A stretch of DNA of 64,000 bases from UBA3076 sp964646435 (lineage in GTDB: Bacteria > Desulfobacterota > Dissulfuribacteria > Dissulfuribacterales > UBA3076): NCBI GenBank assembly GCA_964646435.1, contig CAZYEJ010000002.1, positions 1 through 64,000 of the forward strand, written 5' to 3'. The notes below the pieces were generated by a model that searched no databases, had not been told where the DNA came from, and was given only the letters and a program-made list of their open reading frames with translations. The translations under genes were made by a program, and so were the position numbers. Positions 1 to 6,983 of the stretch are shown piece by piece. Each line of letters begins with the position of its first letter. The stretch's first letter is position 1.

Positions 1-111
1 TCAGGCGAACCCAACAAAAATGATGACTATAACCGCTTAACCCAACCTACAATATACTACAATATACCCAAGGACTTGCTGGCCTACAAGCAAGGCAAAC
101 TTAATGATTTC

Positions 112-140
112 TTGACTTCACTTTTTACTTTTATTAAATT
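112..140 (+). promoter_or_regulatory. Promoter of the tRNA-Leu gene
   Basis: A sigma70-type promoter is visible: -35 TTGACT at 112-117, a 17-bp spacer and -10 TAAATT at 135-140. Transcription would start near 147, about 11 bases before the mature tRNA. This promoter lies outside the integrated element, so insertion leaves tRNA expression intact. Confidence 0.65.
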
Positions 141-157
141 ATTTCGACGTTCCTTGT

Positions 158-244
158 GCGAGAGTGGCGGAAATGGTAGACGCACTGGACTTAGGATCCA
201 GCGGGCTTATACCTATGCGAGTTCGACTCTCGCCTCTCGCACCA
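158..244 (+). tRNA. tRNA-Leu (anticodon UAG)
   Basis: The 7-bp acceptor stem GCGAGAG/CTCTCGC, a D arm, the anticodon loop CTTAGGA (anticodon TAG), a long class II variable arm and the T arm GCGAG-TTCGACT-CTCGC are all visible, and the 3' CCA is encoded. The gene is intact and is the attachment site of the adjoining element: its 3' part from base 185 is duplicated at 8015-8076. Confidence 0.95.
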
Positions 245-246
245 AA
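185..246 (+). repeat. Attachment site attL (62-bp direct repeat, copy 1)
   Basis: The copy runs from the anticodon stem of tRNA-Leu to just past its CCA and is identical base for base to 8015-8076. Identity stops at 184/8014 and at 247/8077. This is the expected core of a tRNA-targeting tyrosine recombinase. Confidence 0.9.
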
Positions 247-259
247 TAAAATCAGTAAG

Positions 260-1478
260 TTAGCCACTGTCAGCTATTTCTTGTTTTGATCGTACGCTCG
301 TTTGGTCAACGGTTTGGTCAACACTTTTCAAATAGGCTCCCATTTGGTCAACGGCCTGCCGGGTATCTTCAAGGTCGATTGTGTTGTACCTATCGAACAT
401 TGTCCGTGTGGAATGTCCCGTGATTTCCATTATTACAGATTCCGGTACACCAGATTTTCTCATGTATGTATTGAAGGTATGTCGAAGATCATGGAAGACA
501 AATCCATCCTTTGTAAAACGTCCGTAAGGGATCCCCGCCCCCCCCACAGGCCCTCTTCAGACTTGCCCGGATATCTTTCACAGGGACGCCCCTGTACAAA
601 AACATATGTCTTGTACTGATACTTCTTGGTAGTCCTCTTAGACAAGCCATCAGGACAACACAGATGGGAATAATCCGGGCCTCTTTGTCCTTTGTGTCCT
701 TTGCCGTTAATTGGATAACACAATTTTTAAGGTCAATCTTATCCCATGTGAGATTGAGTATTTCGCCTCTGCGCATTCCTGTATAATAGCCTGTAAGTAA
801 TATGGGTTTTAGATAGCTTGGAGAGTTATCAAGCAAATTCTGAAACTCTTTAGGTGACAGCACCCGGTCCCTGGCGTTGGCATTTGCCTTGAGCCGTTTT
901 TTGACTTTATCCGACTTGAATTTTTTTAAAGTGTTTCCGCTCACCTTATCGTTATTAAACCCTTTAATAATCATAGTCTTTGCTGCGCCTACTTCCTGGT
1001 CAATGGTAGCATCGGCTTTTCCTTCCGTGTGTCTCATAGTCTGATAATTTTCTATATCAGTGGGTTGGATCTGAGATATAATCATGTCACCGAACTCGGA
1101 ATTGAATTTCCTGAGAGATAATTCTATTCTCCAATAAGATGACAGAGCTTTAACCTTTGCAAAATCCAAATACCATTTCGCCAACTCATTAAATGTCATT
1201 TTCGAATCTGGTTTAATATCAAAGATTCTATTTTCCCTCTTTTGGGATCTCCGCTTGCCTTCAGCGTCCTTGGCCTCCTGGATTGAATATCCGACGAACT
1301 CTAAACGTTGCTTGCCCCCAGGTACTCGATAGCTAATCCAGTACTTGACTTTTTTGGAGCGCTTTAGTTTGTCAAGGGCTGCACCGCAAGGAATATCCCC
1401 TTTGAGCTTGCCGATACAGACTTTGTGGTTCACCGATTGTTTTTTATGACAGATGGGACATTGTGCTAAAATTGCCAT
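260..1478 (-). pseudogene. Tyrosine-type integrase, split by a one-base frameshift
   Basis: The first frame (1478 down to 489) starts with a Cys-rich zinc-ribbon-like stretch (CPIC near residue 7), then a SAM-like core-binding domain and the first catalytic Arg in TGMRRGEILNLTW. It then runs off frame at a run of eight C/G at 538-545. The following frame continues exactly where the family should, with HDLRHTF, ITGHST and the nucleophile in MFDRYN. Removing one base from the run restores one protein of about 405 residues. AGGAGGG precedes the start, which lies 10 bases after the stop of the upstream ribbon-helix-helix gene. Either the gene is broken, the run is a sequencing error, or expression needs slippage. 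Confidence 0.85.
301..352. repeat. Left arm repeats TTTGGTCAAC (three copies)
   Basis: Copies of TTTGGTCAAC lie at 301-310, 313-322 and 343-352, inside the 3' end of the integrase gene, where they encode repeated VDQ(T) at the C-terminus. The same decamer recurs at the other end of the element (7867-7887). Short direct repeats near both ends are typical of arm-type binding sites for integrase or excisionase. The role is inferred. Confidence 0.55.
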
Positions 1479-1488
1479 GATTGCCCTC

Positions 1489-1626
1489 CTATTTTCCCCT
1501 TTGGGTCCTGAGAAAATTATCCACAGCGCGCCGGATTAGTTCCGCGACCTTCAAACCGGTTCGGTCTGATATTTCTTTAAGTTCAGATATTTGTTTATCT
1601 GTTAAGTGAAAGTTTACTCTTTTCAT
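1489..1626 (-). CDS. Small ribbon-helix-helix DNA-binding protein (45 aa)
   Basis: Translation gives a 45-residue protein starting MKRVNFHLTDKQ, with a short beta strand, then the helices ISELKEISDRTG and VAELIRRAVDNFL. This is the classic MetJ/Arc/CopG ribbon-helix-helix pattern found in antitoxins and small plasmid repressors. It is the first gene of a two-gene unit with the integrase. The near-consensus promoter upstream would start transcription about 3 bases before the ATG, and no Shine-Dalgarno sequence is visible, so translation may be leaderless. Probable roles are autorepression and control of the integrase; pairing with the MazF-like toxin is possible but unsupported. Confidence 0.75.
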   Translation of the reverse strand: MKRVNFHLTDKQISELKEISDRTGLKVAELIRRAVDNFLRTQRGK

Positions 1627-1635
1627 AATAAGTAT

Positions 1636-1663
1636 ATTATACACACTATGAAGTATATGTCAA
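1636..1663 (-). promoter_or_regulatory. Promoter of the RHH-integrase unit
   Basis: On the minus strand a perfect TTGACA (1658-1663) and a perfect TATAAT (1636-1641) are separated by 16 bp. The predicted start lies at about 1629, almost at the ATG of the small RHH gene. Such a strong promoter fits a tightly repressed operon. Confidence 0.7.
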
Positions 1664-2086
1664 TCAATAATCTATTAAGGTTTCTGAAATTCAGAAAGAA
1701 ATAAACCCTACCAAATTATCTGTTAACCGGATGTTATTTAATGTCCGTAACAGCCTGTAATTACAGAGATATATTGTAGTTTACTGGAGTACAGATGTAG
1801 TGGTTCCATAAAATGTCTGCAATAGTTGCAGATATAGACGTACGCTCATAATTTGGTATTGCCAAGTGTTTTGAGAGCTATGTGAAAGCTTTGGCCCAGG
1901 TGATCGGTGCCGTTATGAGTAGGGGATAGGGCAGAAAATAATTTGACAACAAAAAAGGCTCTGTGGATTACAGAGCCTTTAAAAAAGTCGCCATACATAG
2001 ATTGCAATCTCTTTTGTATGGAGGCCACAAAAAGTGGACTTAAGCCCGATGCCGTCGCAGAGCGGGTACAATATAAATTTAATTAA
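1664..2086. other. Gene-free stretch with structured DNA
   Basis: I find no convincing gene here. The stretch holds the toxin terminator (1951-1980). It is followed by several nested inverted repeats at about 1990-2065: CCATACA/TGTATGG enclosing AGATTGCAATCT, then CCAC/GTGG and CCCG/CGGG, ending in an AT-rich tract. This could be an untranslated structured RNA, a 3' region or a protein-binding region. Confidence 0.4.
1951..1980 (-). terminator. Rho-independent terminator of the toxin gene
   Basis: A 10-bp perfect stem AAAGGCTCTG/CAGAGCCTTT with a 7-base loop is followed on the minus strand by TTTTTT. It lies about 110 bases downstream of the MazF-like gene and is oriented to end its transcript. 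Confidence 0.75.
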
Positions 2087-2515
2087 TTATATATAATTTG
2101 TCAAGTAATTTAATCCAATAGCGCACAACACACACTCTCTTATTTTTTTTAGATCAATTTTATCAATAACTCTAATGTCACGTTCACGTTTTCCGTTTTT
2201 ATTTTTATAAAATGGTAAATTTAATCGTTGAAGAGAGACCGTGGCAAGCATATCTGTTTTTACCCAGTTTATTTTTGAATTATATGGAGGTGGCAATGGA
2301 GGTTCTATATACAATTTGTAATGATAGTTCATTATTGGTTCTGGACGCGTAGTGCTTAAGGGTACAATGGTACATAATTGGTTTCTTTGTTTAAATCGAG
2401 GAGATATAATAATACAGGGCCTTCTTTTAACCATTTCAGGGACAACAAACCCCTTAAAATCACAGATTACTATTGTTCCAATATTAGGGTGATAAGGTAA
2501 TGCCATAAAAACCAA
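2087..2515 (-). CDS. MazF/PemK-like toxin family protein
   Basis: The 142-residue protein resembles the PemK/MazF mRNA interferase fold. An early IGTIVICDF strand is followed by RRPCIIISPRF (the usual R-P-x-[LIV]-[LIV] segment), then CTIVPLSTTRP and KTDMLATVSLQRL. The family cleaves single-stranded RNA at short motifs. I find no typical MazE-like antitoxin immediately upstream. A terminator before it (2578-2611) and one after it suggest separate transcription. Start choice is uncertain (2515 or 2506), since neither has a clear Shine-Dalgarno sequence. It may be a solitary toxin or stability gene, or pair with a nearby small protein. Confidence 0.7.
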   Translation of the reverse strand: MVFMALPYHPNIGTIVICDFKGFVVPEMVKRRPCIIISPRFKQRNQLCTIVPLSTTRPEPIMNYHYKLYIEPPLPPPYNSKINWVKTDMLATVSLQRLNLPFYKNKNGKRERDIRVIDKIDLKKIRECVLCAIGLNYLTNYI

Positions 2516-2577
2516 ATAACATAGTTAGAGCAATTTCGCAATTTTATTGCTTTTTAACCTTCAGAAAATGACTTTGC

Positions 2578-2611
2578 ATAAAAAAGGTCCCCCGTTTCAC
2601 ACAGAGGACCT
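2578..2611 (-). terminator. Rho-independent terminator of the leftward replication operon
   Basis: On the minus strand AGGTCC and GGACCT form a stem around a 15-base loop, followed by TTTTTT. It follows the last small gene of the operon (stop at 2693) and separates it from the toxin gene. Confidence 0.65.
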
Positions 2612-2692
2612 CGCCGGGAAAGGCGCGGCCATTGGACGGCAAGGCGTCATCCTGTGGCCGCTGAGAGGCGCGTAAGGAGAGAACGCGCCGGA

Positions 2693-2944
2693 TTAATCTG
2701 CGTAAAAATCTTTATGCTGCTGTTCGGCCCTTGCAAGAAAATCAGCCTGGTCCTCGCCTTCGGCCCGATGAAGCGTGTAGCCCTGTTCTCCCCCCGGCCT
2801 GCCTGGAATTGTGGCCATTTGGAGAATTCCTTCATCCTGCGAATTCCGCGACTGATCCTGGACGTTAATCAAGATCAAAGGAAGGTCTTCTTCTTCGACG
2901 CCGATCAATGATTCCAATCGTTCAACTCTGCCTTTCAAATTCAT
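2693..2944 (-). CDS. Hypothetical small acidic protein of the element
   Basis: An 83-residue product starting MNLKGRVERLESLIG. A longer frame extends upstream, but AGAGGT sits 7 bases before this ATG, and the upstream extension only overlaps the preceding gene. The N-terminal heptad-like LKGRVERLESL could form a short coiled coil; the rest is acidic and polar. I do not recognise a family. It is the last gene of the leftward operon before the terminator. Confidence 0.6.
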   Translation of the reverse strand: MNLKGRVERLESLIGVEEEDLPLILINVQDQSRNSQDEGILQMATIPGRPGGEQGYTLHRAEGEDQADFLARAEQQHKDFYAD

Positions 2945-2957
2945 TTTTTTACCTCTT

Positions 2958-3164
2958 CTAATCTGAGCGCATATCATTGCACCAGGTTTCTTTATCGCCA
3001 TATTTTGCCAGGATAACCTCCTCTTGTGAAAGCTCAGGCGGAACGCCAATGGACTGCTCAATAGCCACCAGCGCATCGAAAATATCCGGCAAAAAGTCTG
3101 GCTTTGGTAACAGACAGGCCTCAAGTCGCTTTGTCCTACATTCTAAGTCATTCAATGAATTCAT
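2958..3164 (-). CDS. Hypothetical small protein of the element
   Basis: A 68-residue protein starting MNSLNDLECRTKRLEACL, preceded by AGGAGA. Its start overlaps the stop of the upstream gene, so translation is probably coupled. Its N-terminus again looks like a short amphipathic helix of the LExRxKRLE type, similar in style to the neighbouring 83-residue protein, so the two may be distant paralogues. No function is assigned. Confidence 0.6.
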   Translation of the reverse strand: MNSLNDLECRTKRLEACLLPKPDFLPDIFDALVAIEQSIGVPPELSQEEVILAKYGDKETWCNDMRSD

Positions 3165-3412
3165 TATCGTTTTTCTCCTGATAATTTCTCAAGCTCGGTG
3201 AGCCGGGTTTCTAGGTCTGTTAGTTGATCCATTTCCACAGCCTTTAGAAGAGTACGCATCAAGCTATTTATGGCTTTAGCGATCTCAGGTTCAAGCCGAT
3301 CGGCCTCAACACGACGCGCAAGCCATCCGACGTATCGCATCACATCTCCGGCATCTTTAAGCCGAACGCGCCGGATTCGCTTTTTTTCTTTTGGTTTCTT
3401 TTCTTTATCCAT
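3164..3412 (-). CDS. Hypothetical basic protein with C-terminal coiled coil
   Basis: An 82-residue protein with a very basic N-terminus (MDKEKKPKEKKRIRRVRLKD), then a helical region and a C-terminal leucine-heptad segment, TDLETRLTELEKL. The basic tail suggests nucleic-acid binding and the heptads suggest oligomerisation. It resembles small phage/plasmid proteins of unknown function. It is translationally coupled to the downstream 68-residue protein. Confidence 0.6.
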   Translation of the reverse strand: MDKEKKPKEKKRIRRVRLKDAGDVMRYVGWLARRVEADRLEPEIAKAINSLMRTLLKAVEMDQLTDLETRLTELEKLSGEKR

Positions 3413-3470
3413 GCGCGTTCCCGCCTTTTTTAATGTGCCTCGCTCGTCGTCTCACCCTTTGTAGGGATAC

Positions 3471-4112
3471 TCAAATTGCCTGCTCAATGTGCCCCAGCAC
3501 GACCTCTGTTAAATTTCTGATTACTGCGGCTCCATCAAGGTTCGCCGCGGCCACTGCCAATTCAGAAGTTTGCTGTGGTGCGATTTTCTCGACATACATT
3601 GTGTTAGCCCGGTTCATAACGTCCAGGGGCATTAAGTCGCTTACAATCGGTTGCGCTTCAATTGCTCGGAGGATTGCTGCGTCTCCTCCTTGGGCACCGT
3701 TGATGAGGTGTTCGGTTCTTTTCGCAAGCGGCATCGTCGAAAGGTTATCCCGAATCTCTCTTTGTTCCAGGTGACGCAGGAGCGCTGCACTGCTATCTTT
3801 AGGCTCAGGTTCACATGTTGCAGCATCAAGAGCCTGTTGCGCAACGGCTACCCTATCCTGAACGTGCTGAAACTCATTGGTGAGTGTCTTCTGGAATTTT
3901 ACTTTAACTTCTGCCAAAAGTTCGCTTTTCTTTAGTTCGCTATGAACGACGTCGGCCTTTAGTTCCGCAATTTTGATACGATACGTATCCAGTGAGCCTG
4001 AGGTGTAACTCAATAAACTTTCCAACGATTTTTGTGTATCGTCGCTAAGGTTTGCAGTATTGAACTCAGGAAATTCCTGTTTTAGTTTTTGGTAAAAGTT
4101 TTCGTTTTCCAT
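3471..4112 (-). CDS. Hypothetical helical protein of the element
   Basis: The 213-residue product starts at MENENFYQKLKQEFPEF; a 12-codon extension upstream only overlaps the previous gene, and AAAGGGGA lies before this ATG. The middle (about 40-95) is rich in Glu, Lys, Leu and Val and probably forms a long coiled coil. The C-terminal half is Ala-rich and helical. There is no catalytic motif I recognise. Its start is one base from the stop of the small basic gene at 4114-4251, so it is part of the same operon as the replication protein. Confidence 0.65.
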   Translation of the reverse strand: MENENFYQKLKQEFPEFNTANLSDDTQKSLESLLSYTSGSLDTYRIKIAELKADVVHSELKKSELLAEVKVKFQKTLTNEFQHVQDRVAVAQQALDAATCEPEPKDSSAALLRHLEQREIRDNLSTMPLAKRTEHLINGAQGGDAAILRAIEAQPIVSDLMPLDVMNRANTMYVEKIAPQQTSELAVAAANLDGAAVIRNLTEVVLGHIEQAI

Positions 4113-4113
4113 T

Positions 4114-4251
4114 TTAATTAGTCCCCTTTCGCGGCTGCCGGTACTCAATCCTACCGTTTATTTTTTTCGGCTGCTGATAGTTAATCCGTGAGCCTTTCTT
4201 TGGCTTGAATTTTTCGTTTTGCTTGTTCAGTTCGTTCTGAATTTTTGTCAT
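4114..4251 (-). CDS. Small basic protein (45 aa)
   Basis: This 45-residue frame starts MTKIQNELNKQNEKFKPKKG and is preceded by AGAGGT at good spacing. Its stop (4116-4114) lies one base before the next ATG. It carries 13 Lys/Arg against few acidic residues, so nucleic-acid binding is plausible. No family is recognised. The ribosome site and tight spacing on both sides are the main reasons to accept it. Confidence 0.55.
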   Translation of the reverse strand: MTKIQNELNKQNEKFKPKKGSRINYQQPKKINGRIEYRQPRKGTN

Positions 4252-4307
4252 GTTGTGACCTCTCTGTTATTGATTAATAAAATAGTACATTTTTATTACT
4301 TAGTCCA

Positions 4308-6446
4308 TTATATCCACACGGCTGACGCTTCATATTCTTTAGCACACTTTGCGCGATCCACTTGACTTGACAGCATCCAGTCACTAAGAGGCGTTATTTT
4401 TGAACCTTGGGATATCTCAAAATGTATTTCTTTATTTTGCATTTGTTCGCCGATAGACTGTTTTGCTTTAACAATCTGAAGAGCGCAGGCGATACTACCA
4501 GGACAGGTTGCAAGGTAGTCTACTGATAGGTAAAGCCTCGCTTTTTCGGCCGTTGCCTCGCCACCTCTAGCAAACTTGGAGGTGTTTTTTTTCTGTATGG
4601 CAATTACTGCAACCCCCTGGTTTAAGACATCGTAAATGTCTCGAATATTGCTTGCCATTTTGAAGTATTCGCCTTCGACTTCCTCTAAGTAGTCAATACA
4701 GGTTAGACCGTTTGGATTATAATGTTGGATTAACCCGTTGAACCCATAAGACTTACTGGCTGCCTTAATATTTTTTTTCCACAAGGCGGGGTCATCTTCA
4801 AATTTAACTATCCGATCTCTATATTCAGCACCTCCCATTTCTGACATGAGGTATATTTTTTCATACTCCTGGTCCATGTTAAGCCTTAAGGTATTCAAAA
4901 TAAGCGCTGTTTTCCCAGCATTTGTTGAGCCTGCGATTATGATTATTGATTTTGGGAAAACTGAAATTTTCTCGTGAAGGGTAAATGGAAGTTTTAAAGG
5001 GAAGGGTTTTGATTCCTGCTTTTCCGGGTCAATCCATTCCACACTGTGGTCAAGGATATGATAAACCCCCCTGTGGAAGCGGTCTGCTTTTAATATATTT
5101 CTTTCTTTATATATATAGAGGATTTTTGAGCGATTATTTTTTTCTGCTCTAGTAGTCAGTCCGAATTCACGATCAAGCTGGTCCACAGTGAAGGAACCTG
5201 TTGAAATTGTTAGCCATTCTTTAATGCAGGCTGCTAAATTGTAACCGGATTTCGGGGTATTTGTACTATTTTCCTTGCTTACTTTGCTTACTTCTTGCTT
5301 ACCTTGCTTACTTTTTGGGGGGTCTTGCTTACTCCTGCTTACCTTGCTTACTTTGCTTACTCCGCTTACTTTTTGGTCTTTGTCCTTTAGTCCTATGCCG
5401 TTTTCTTGCTTTTCTGGTAAACCTTCGACGTTTTCGTCGGTGTCAGAACATCCGTCAAATTCGGGTTCCCGTGGTATTTGTTTTTCGGAATAAACCTCGC
5501 CACAACTCGATATGGCTTTCTCAATCGTTACCGCGCCATAGCTTCTACCATCTCCATAGTGTTTTACGTCCCATTTACCCCTCATAAGGCCGGATTGACG
5601 GAATATGGCATTCATGCGCCCAACATCGGCCCCGGTCCAGAATGCCAGCAGATTACACAAAGCCTGGTCTGCCTCAGATTGAGAGGGATAACCTGCTTCT
5701 TGCCACTGGCCGTGATACAGCAAATTAAACTTGCTGCCGTTTTGGGACTGGATAGCTTTCTCGATGAGTTCGGAATCGCTCAAACTTAGCCGTAAGGAGG
5801 CTTTGGGTCTTTTTGTTGATATAGGTATCTCTTTAGAGAAATGGCTCGTTAAAAGGGCATCTATGGCCTCTTGAGCTGGCTTTATTTCTTGTGGAGTATC
5901 TTCTAAGTGATTTCCTGTTATAGTGAAAAACCGTTGTTGGTCGTAGATTTCGACGTCGGCTTTTTTTCTACCACCTTCGGGAAGTTTGCCCTTGCATAAA
6001 ATATGAACACCTGTACCTGATGGGCTTATTTCAGTGTAGCTATGAAAAGCTTGTATTATTTCCAAGGCCCATGACTCTATCCTGCCGGTTTTAGAATCTC
6101 GACAATGGTCTAAGTCTACCCCACAAAAGGGATCGGCCTGTGAAAAAATGTACCCTATGCCTGAATAGCCGCCGGAATTGTGTCTTTTTAGGACATTTTC
6201 AAAAGTATTCCAGGTGGTAGGCGTATTGCTTTTTGCTTTGCCACCTTCAGCGGCATATGGAACTTTGGTAGCCTTTCCGTTTCTAAGTTCAGCTCGCCAC
6301 AGGATCCACTGAGGGAGTTTTAAAAGTTCTTTTGGGATTCCAGCTTGACAGGGGGGGGCAAATGCTGTAAATTTCTTATATTCATCAGCACCAATTTTTC
6401 TCTCAGCCAGAGCCGTCCCGCCCTGGCTTTTGTTTTTATTGCTCAT
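4308..6446 (-). CDS. Replication protein: PrimPol domain fused to RecA-like ATPase
   Basis: The 712-residue protein has archaeo-eukaryotic primase motifs in order: GVDLDHC (109-115, metal-binding Asp), SPSGTGVH (141-148) and EIYDQQRFFTITG (166-178). A helix-bundle region follows (about 215-340), as in NrS-1-type primase-polymerases. Then come a low-complexity VSK-repeat linker (about 360-390), a winged-helix-like segment (about 400-465) and a RecA/DnaB-like ATPase with Walker A GSTNAGKT near 508. It should initiate and prime replication of the excised element. Its start overlaps the stop of the upstream HTH gene by 11 bases. The linker-coding DNA is an array of 7-bp repeats that may be the origin. 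Confidence 0.85.
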   Translation of the reverse strand: MSNKNKSQGGTALAERKIGADEYKKFTAFAPPCQAGIPKELLKLPQWILWRAELRNGKATKVPYAAEGGKAKSNTPTTWNTFENVLKRHNSGGYSGIGYIFSQADPFCGVDLDHCRDSKTGRIESWALEIIQAFHSYTEISPSGTGVHILCKGKLPEGGRKKADVEIYDQQRFFTITGNHLEDTPQEIKPAQEAIDALLTSHFSKEIPISTKRPKASLRLSLSDSELIEKAIQSQNGSKFNLLYHGQWQEAGYPSQSEADQALCNLLAFWTGADVGRMNAIFRQSGLMRGKWDVKHYGDGRSYGAVTIEKAISSCGEVYSEKQIPREPEFDGCSDTDENVEGLPEKQENGIGLKDKDQKVSGVSKVSKVSRSKQDPPKSKQGKQEVSKVSKENSTNTPKSGYNLAACIKEWLTISTGSFTVDQLDREFGLTTRAEKNNRSKILYIYKERNILKADRFHRGVYHILDHSVEWIDPEKQESKPFPLKLPFTLHEKISVFPKSIIIIAGSTNAGKTALILNTLRLNMDQEYEKIYLMSEMGGAEYRDRIVKFEDDPALWKKNIKAASKSYGFNGLIQHYNPNGLTCIDYLEEVEGEYFKMASNIRDIYDVLNQGVAVIAIQKKNTSKFARGGEATAEKARLYLSVDYLATCPGSIACALQIVKAKQSIGEQMQNKEIHFEISQGSKITPLSDWMLSSQVDRAKCAKEYEASAVWI
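5276..5369. repeat. Iteron-like repeats inside the replication gene
   Basis: Nine copies of TGCTTAC (the last is CGCTTAC) start at 5276, 5285, 5296, 5305, 5326, 5336, 5345, 5354 and 5363, mostly 9 bp apart. Read on the coding strand the unit GTAAGCAAG gives Val-Ser-Lys. The array lies between the primase and ATPase domains of the replication protein. An origin embedded in the linker of an initiator gene is known from phage lambda O, and this arrangement is similar. Origin function is inferred. Confidence 0.6.
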
Positions 6447-6627
6447 TTTTCAGGCCCGCGATAAACAAATTTAAATCCTCGATATCAAAGCGAACACATC
6501 GACCCAAGCGTAAAGGTCTAACAGGGAATTTCTTGGCCGAGAGCTGGTTATAGATTGTGCGGGAGCTTATTCCTAAAAAGGAAGCAGTCTCTTTGATGGT
6601 TAAAAGCCGCTGCTGGTTTATCTTCAC
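6436..6627 (-). CDS. AlpA/excisionase-like HTH protein
   Basis: The 63-residue protein carries a MerR-like winged helix: RLLTIKETASFLGISSRTIYNQL is the helix-turn-helix, followed by a wing with FPVRPLRLGRCVRFDIEDL. This is the standard layout of the helix-turn-helix 17/AlpA family, which regulates or assists excision of tRNA-integrated elements. Its ATG overlaps the stop of the preceding HTH gene (ATGA) and its end overlaps the start of the replication gene, so all three are coupled. It probably acts as excisionase or operon activator. Confidence 0.8.
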   Translation of the reverse strand: MKINQQRLLTIKETASFLGISSRTIYNQLSAKKFPVRPLRLGRCVRFDIEDLNLFIAGLKNEQ

Positions 6628-6842
6628 GTCAAAGTCTCCCCTGGGCTCACTGTCTGGCTCCGAAGGTATTTGAAGACATCTTCACGATCGTAAAGGATAC
6701 GACCTCCAAATCGAATGTACGGCAGCCCTATCCCTTTAAGGCGGTCCTGCCGCAACTTTTGCGCTGACACTCCGATTTCTTTAGCAATTTCACAATCGCG
6801 AAGAAAATTTTTTGTTGGTTCCACTTTTTTACCCCCTGTCAT
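6624..6842 (-). CDS. Second excisionase-like HTH protein, first gene of the operon
   Basis: The 72-residue protein has a helix-turn-helix in LRDCEIAKEIGVSAQKLRQD and the wing IGLPYIRFGGRILYDREDV. This is the same excisionase/AlpA-type fold as the following gene, but with different recognition residues. It is first in the leftward operon, behind the promoter at 6870-6898. Having two such proteins suggests one excisionase and one transcriptional regulator; which is which cannot be told from sequence. Confidence 0.75.
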   Translation of the reverse strand: MTGGKKVEPTKNFLRDCEIAKEIGVSAQKLRQDRLKGIGLPYIRFGGRILYDREDVFKYLRSQTVSPGETLT

Positions 6843-6869
6843 TTTTTCTTTTTTTTCATTTCTGAGTAA

Positions 6870-6898
6870 AGTTTAAAGTTTGTATTCTGGACTGTCAA
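6870..6898 (-). promoter_or_regulatory. Promoter of the leftward replication operon
   Basis: On the minus strand a perfect -35 TTGACA (6893-6898) is followed after 17 bp by TAAACT (6870-6875). The start would lie near 6863, about 20 bases before the first HTH gene. A second TTGACA faces the other way at 6950-6955, so this region is a divergent control region for the element. Confidence 0.65.
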
Positions 6899-6983
6899 GC
6901 GCTAACAAGCTATAATTATTAACTTTATTTTAACCCCCTGTACATTGCTTGACATTGGTGTTTTGAGGTGGTAAGAAAGATAC

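Noticed and set aside
1846..2028. Minus-strand frame of 60 codons downstream of the toxin
   Set aside because: It spans the toxin terminator and structured repeats and lacks a ribosome site.
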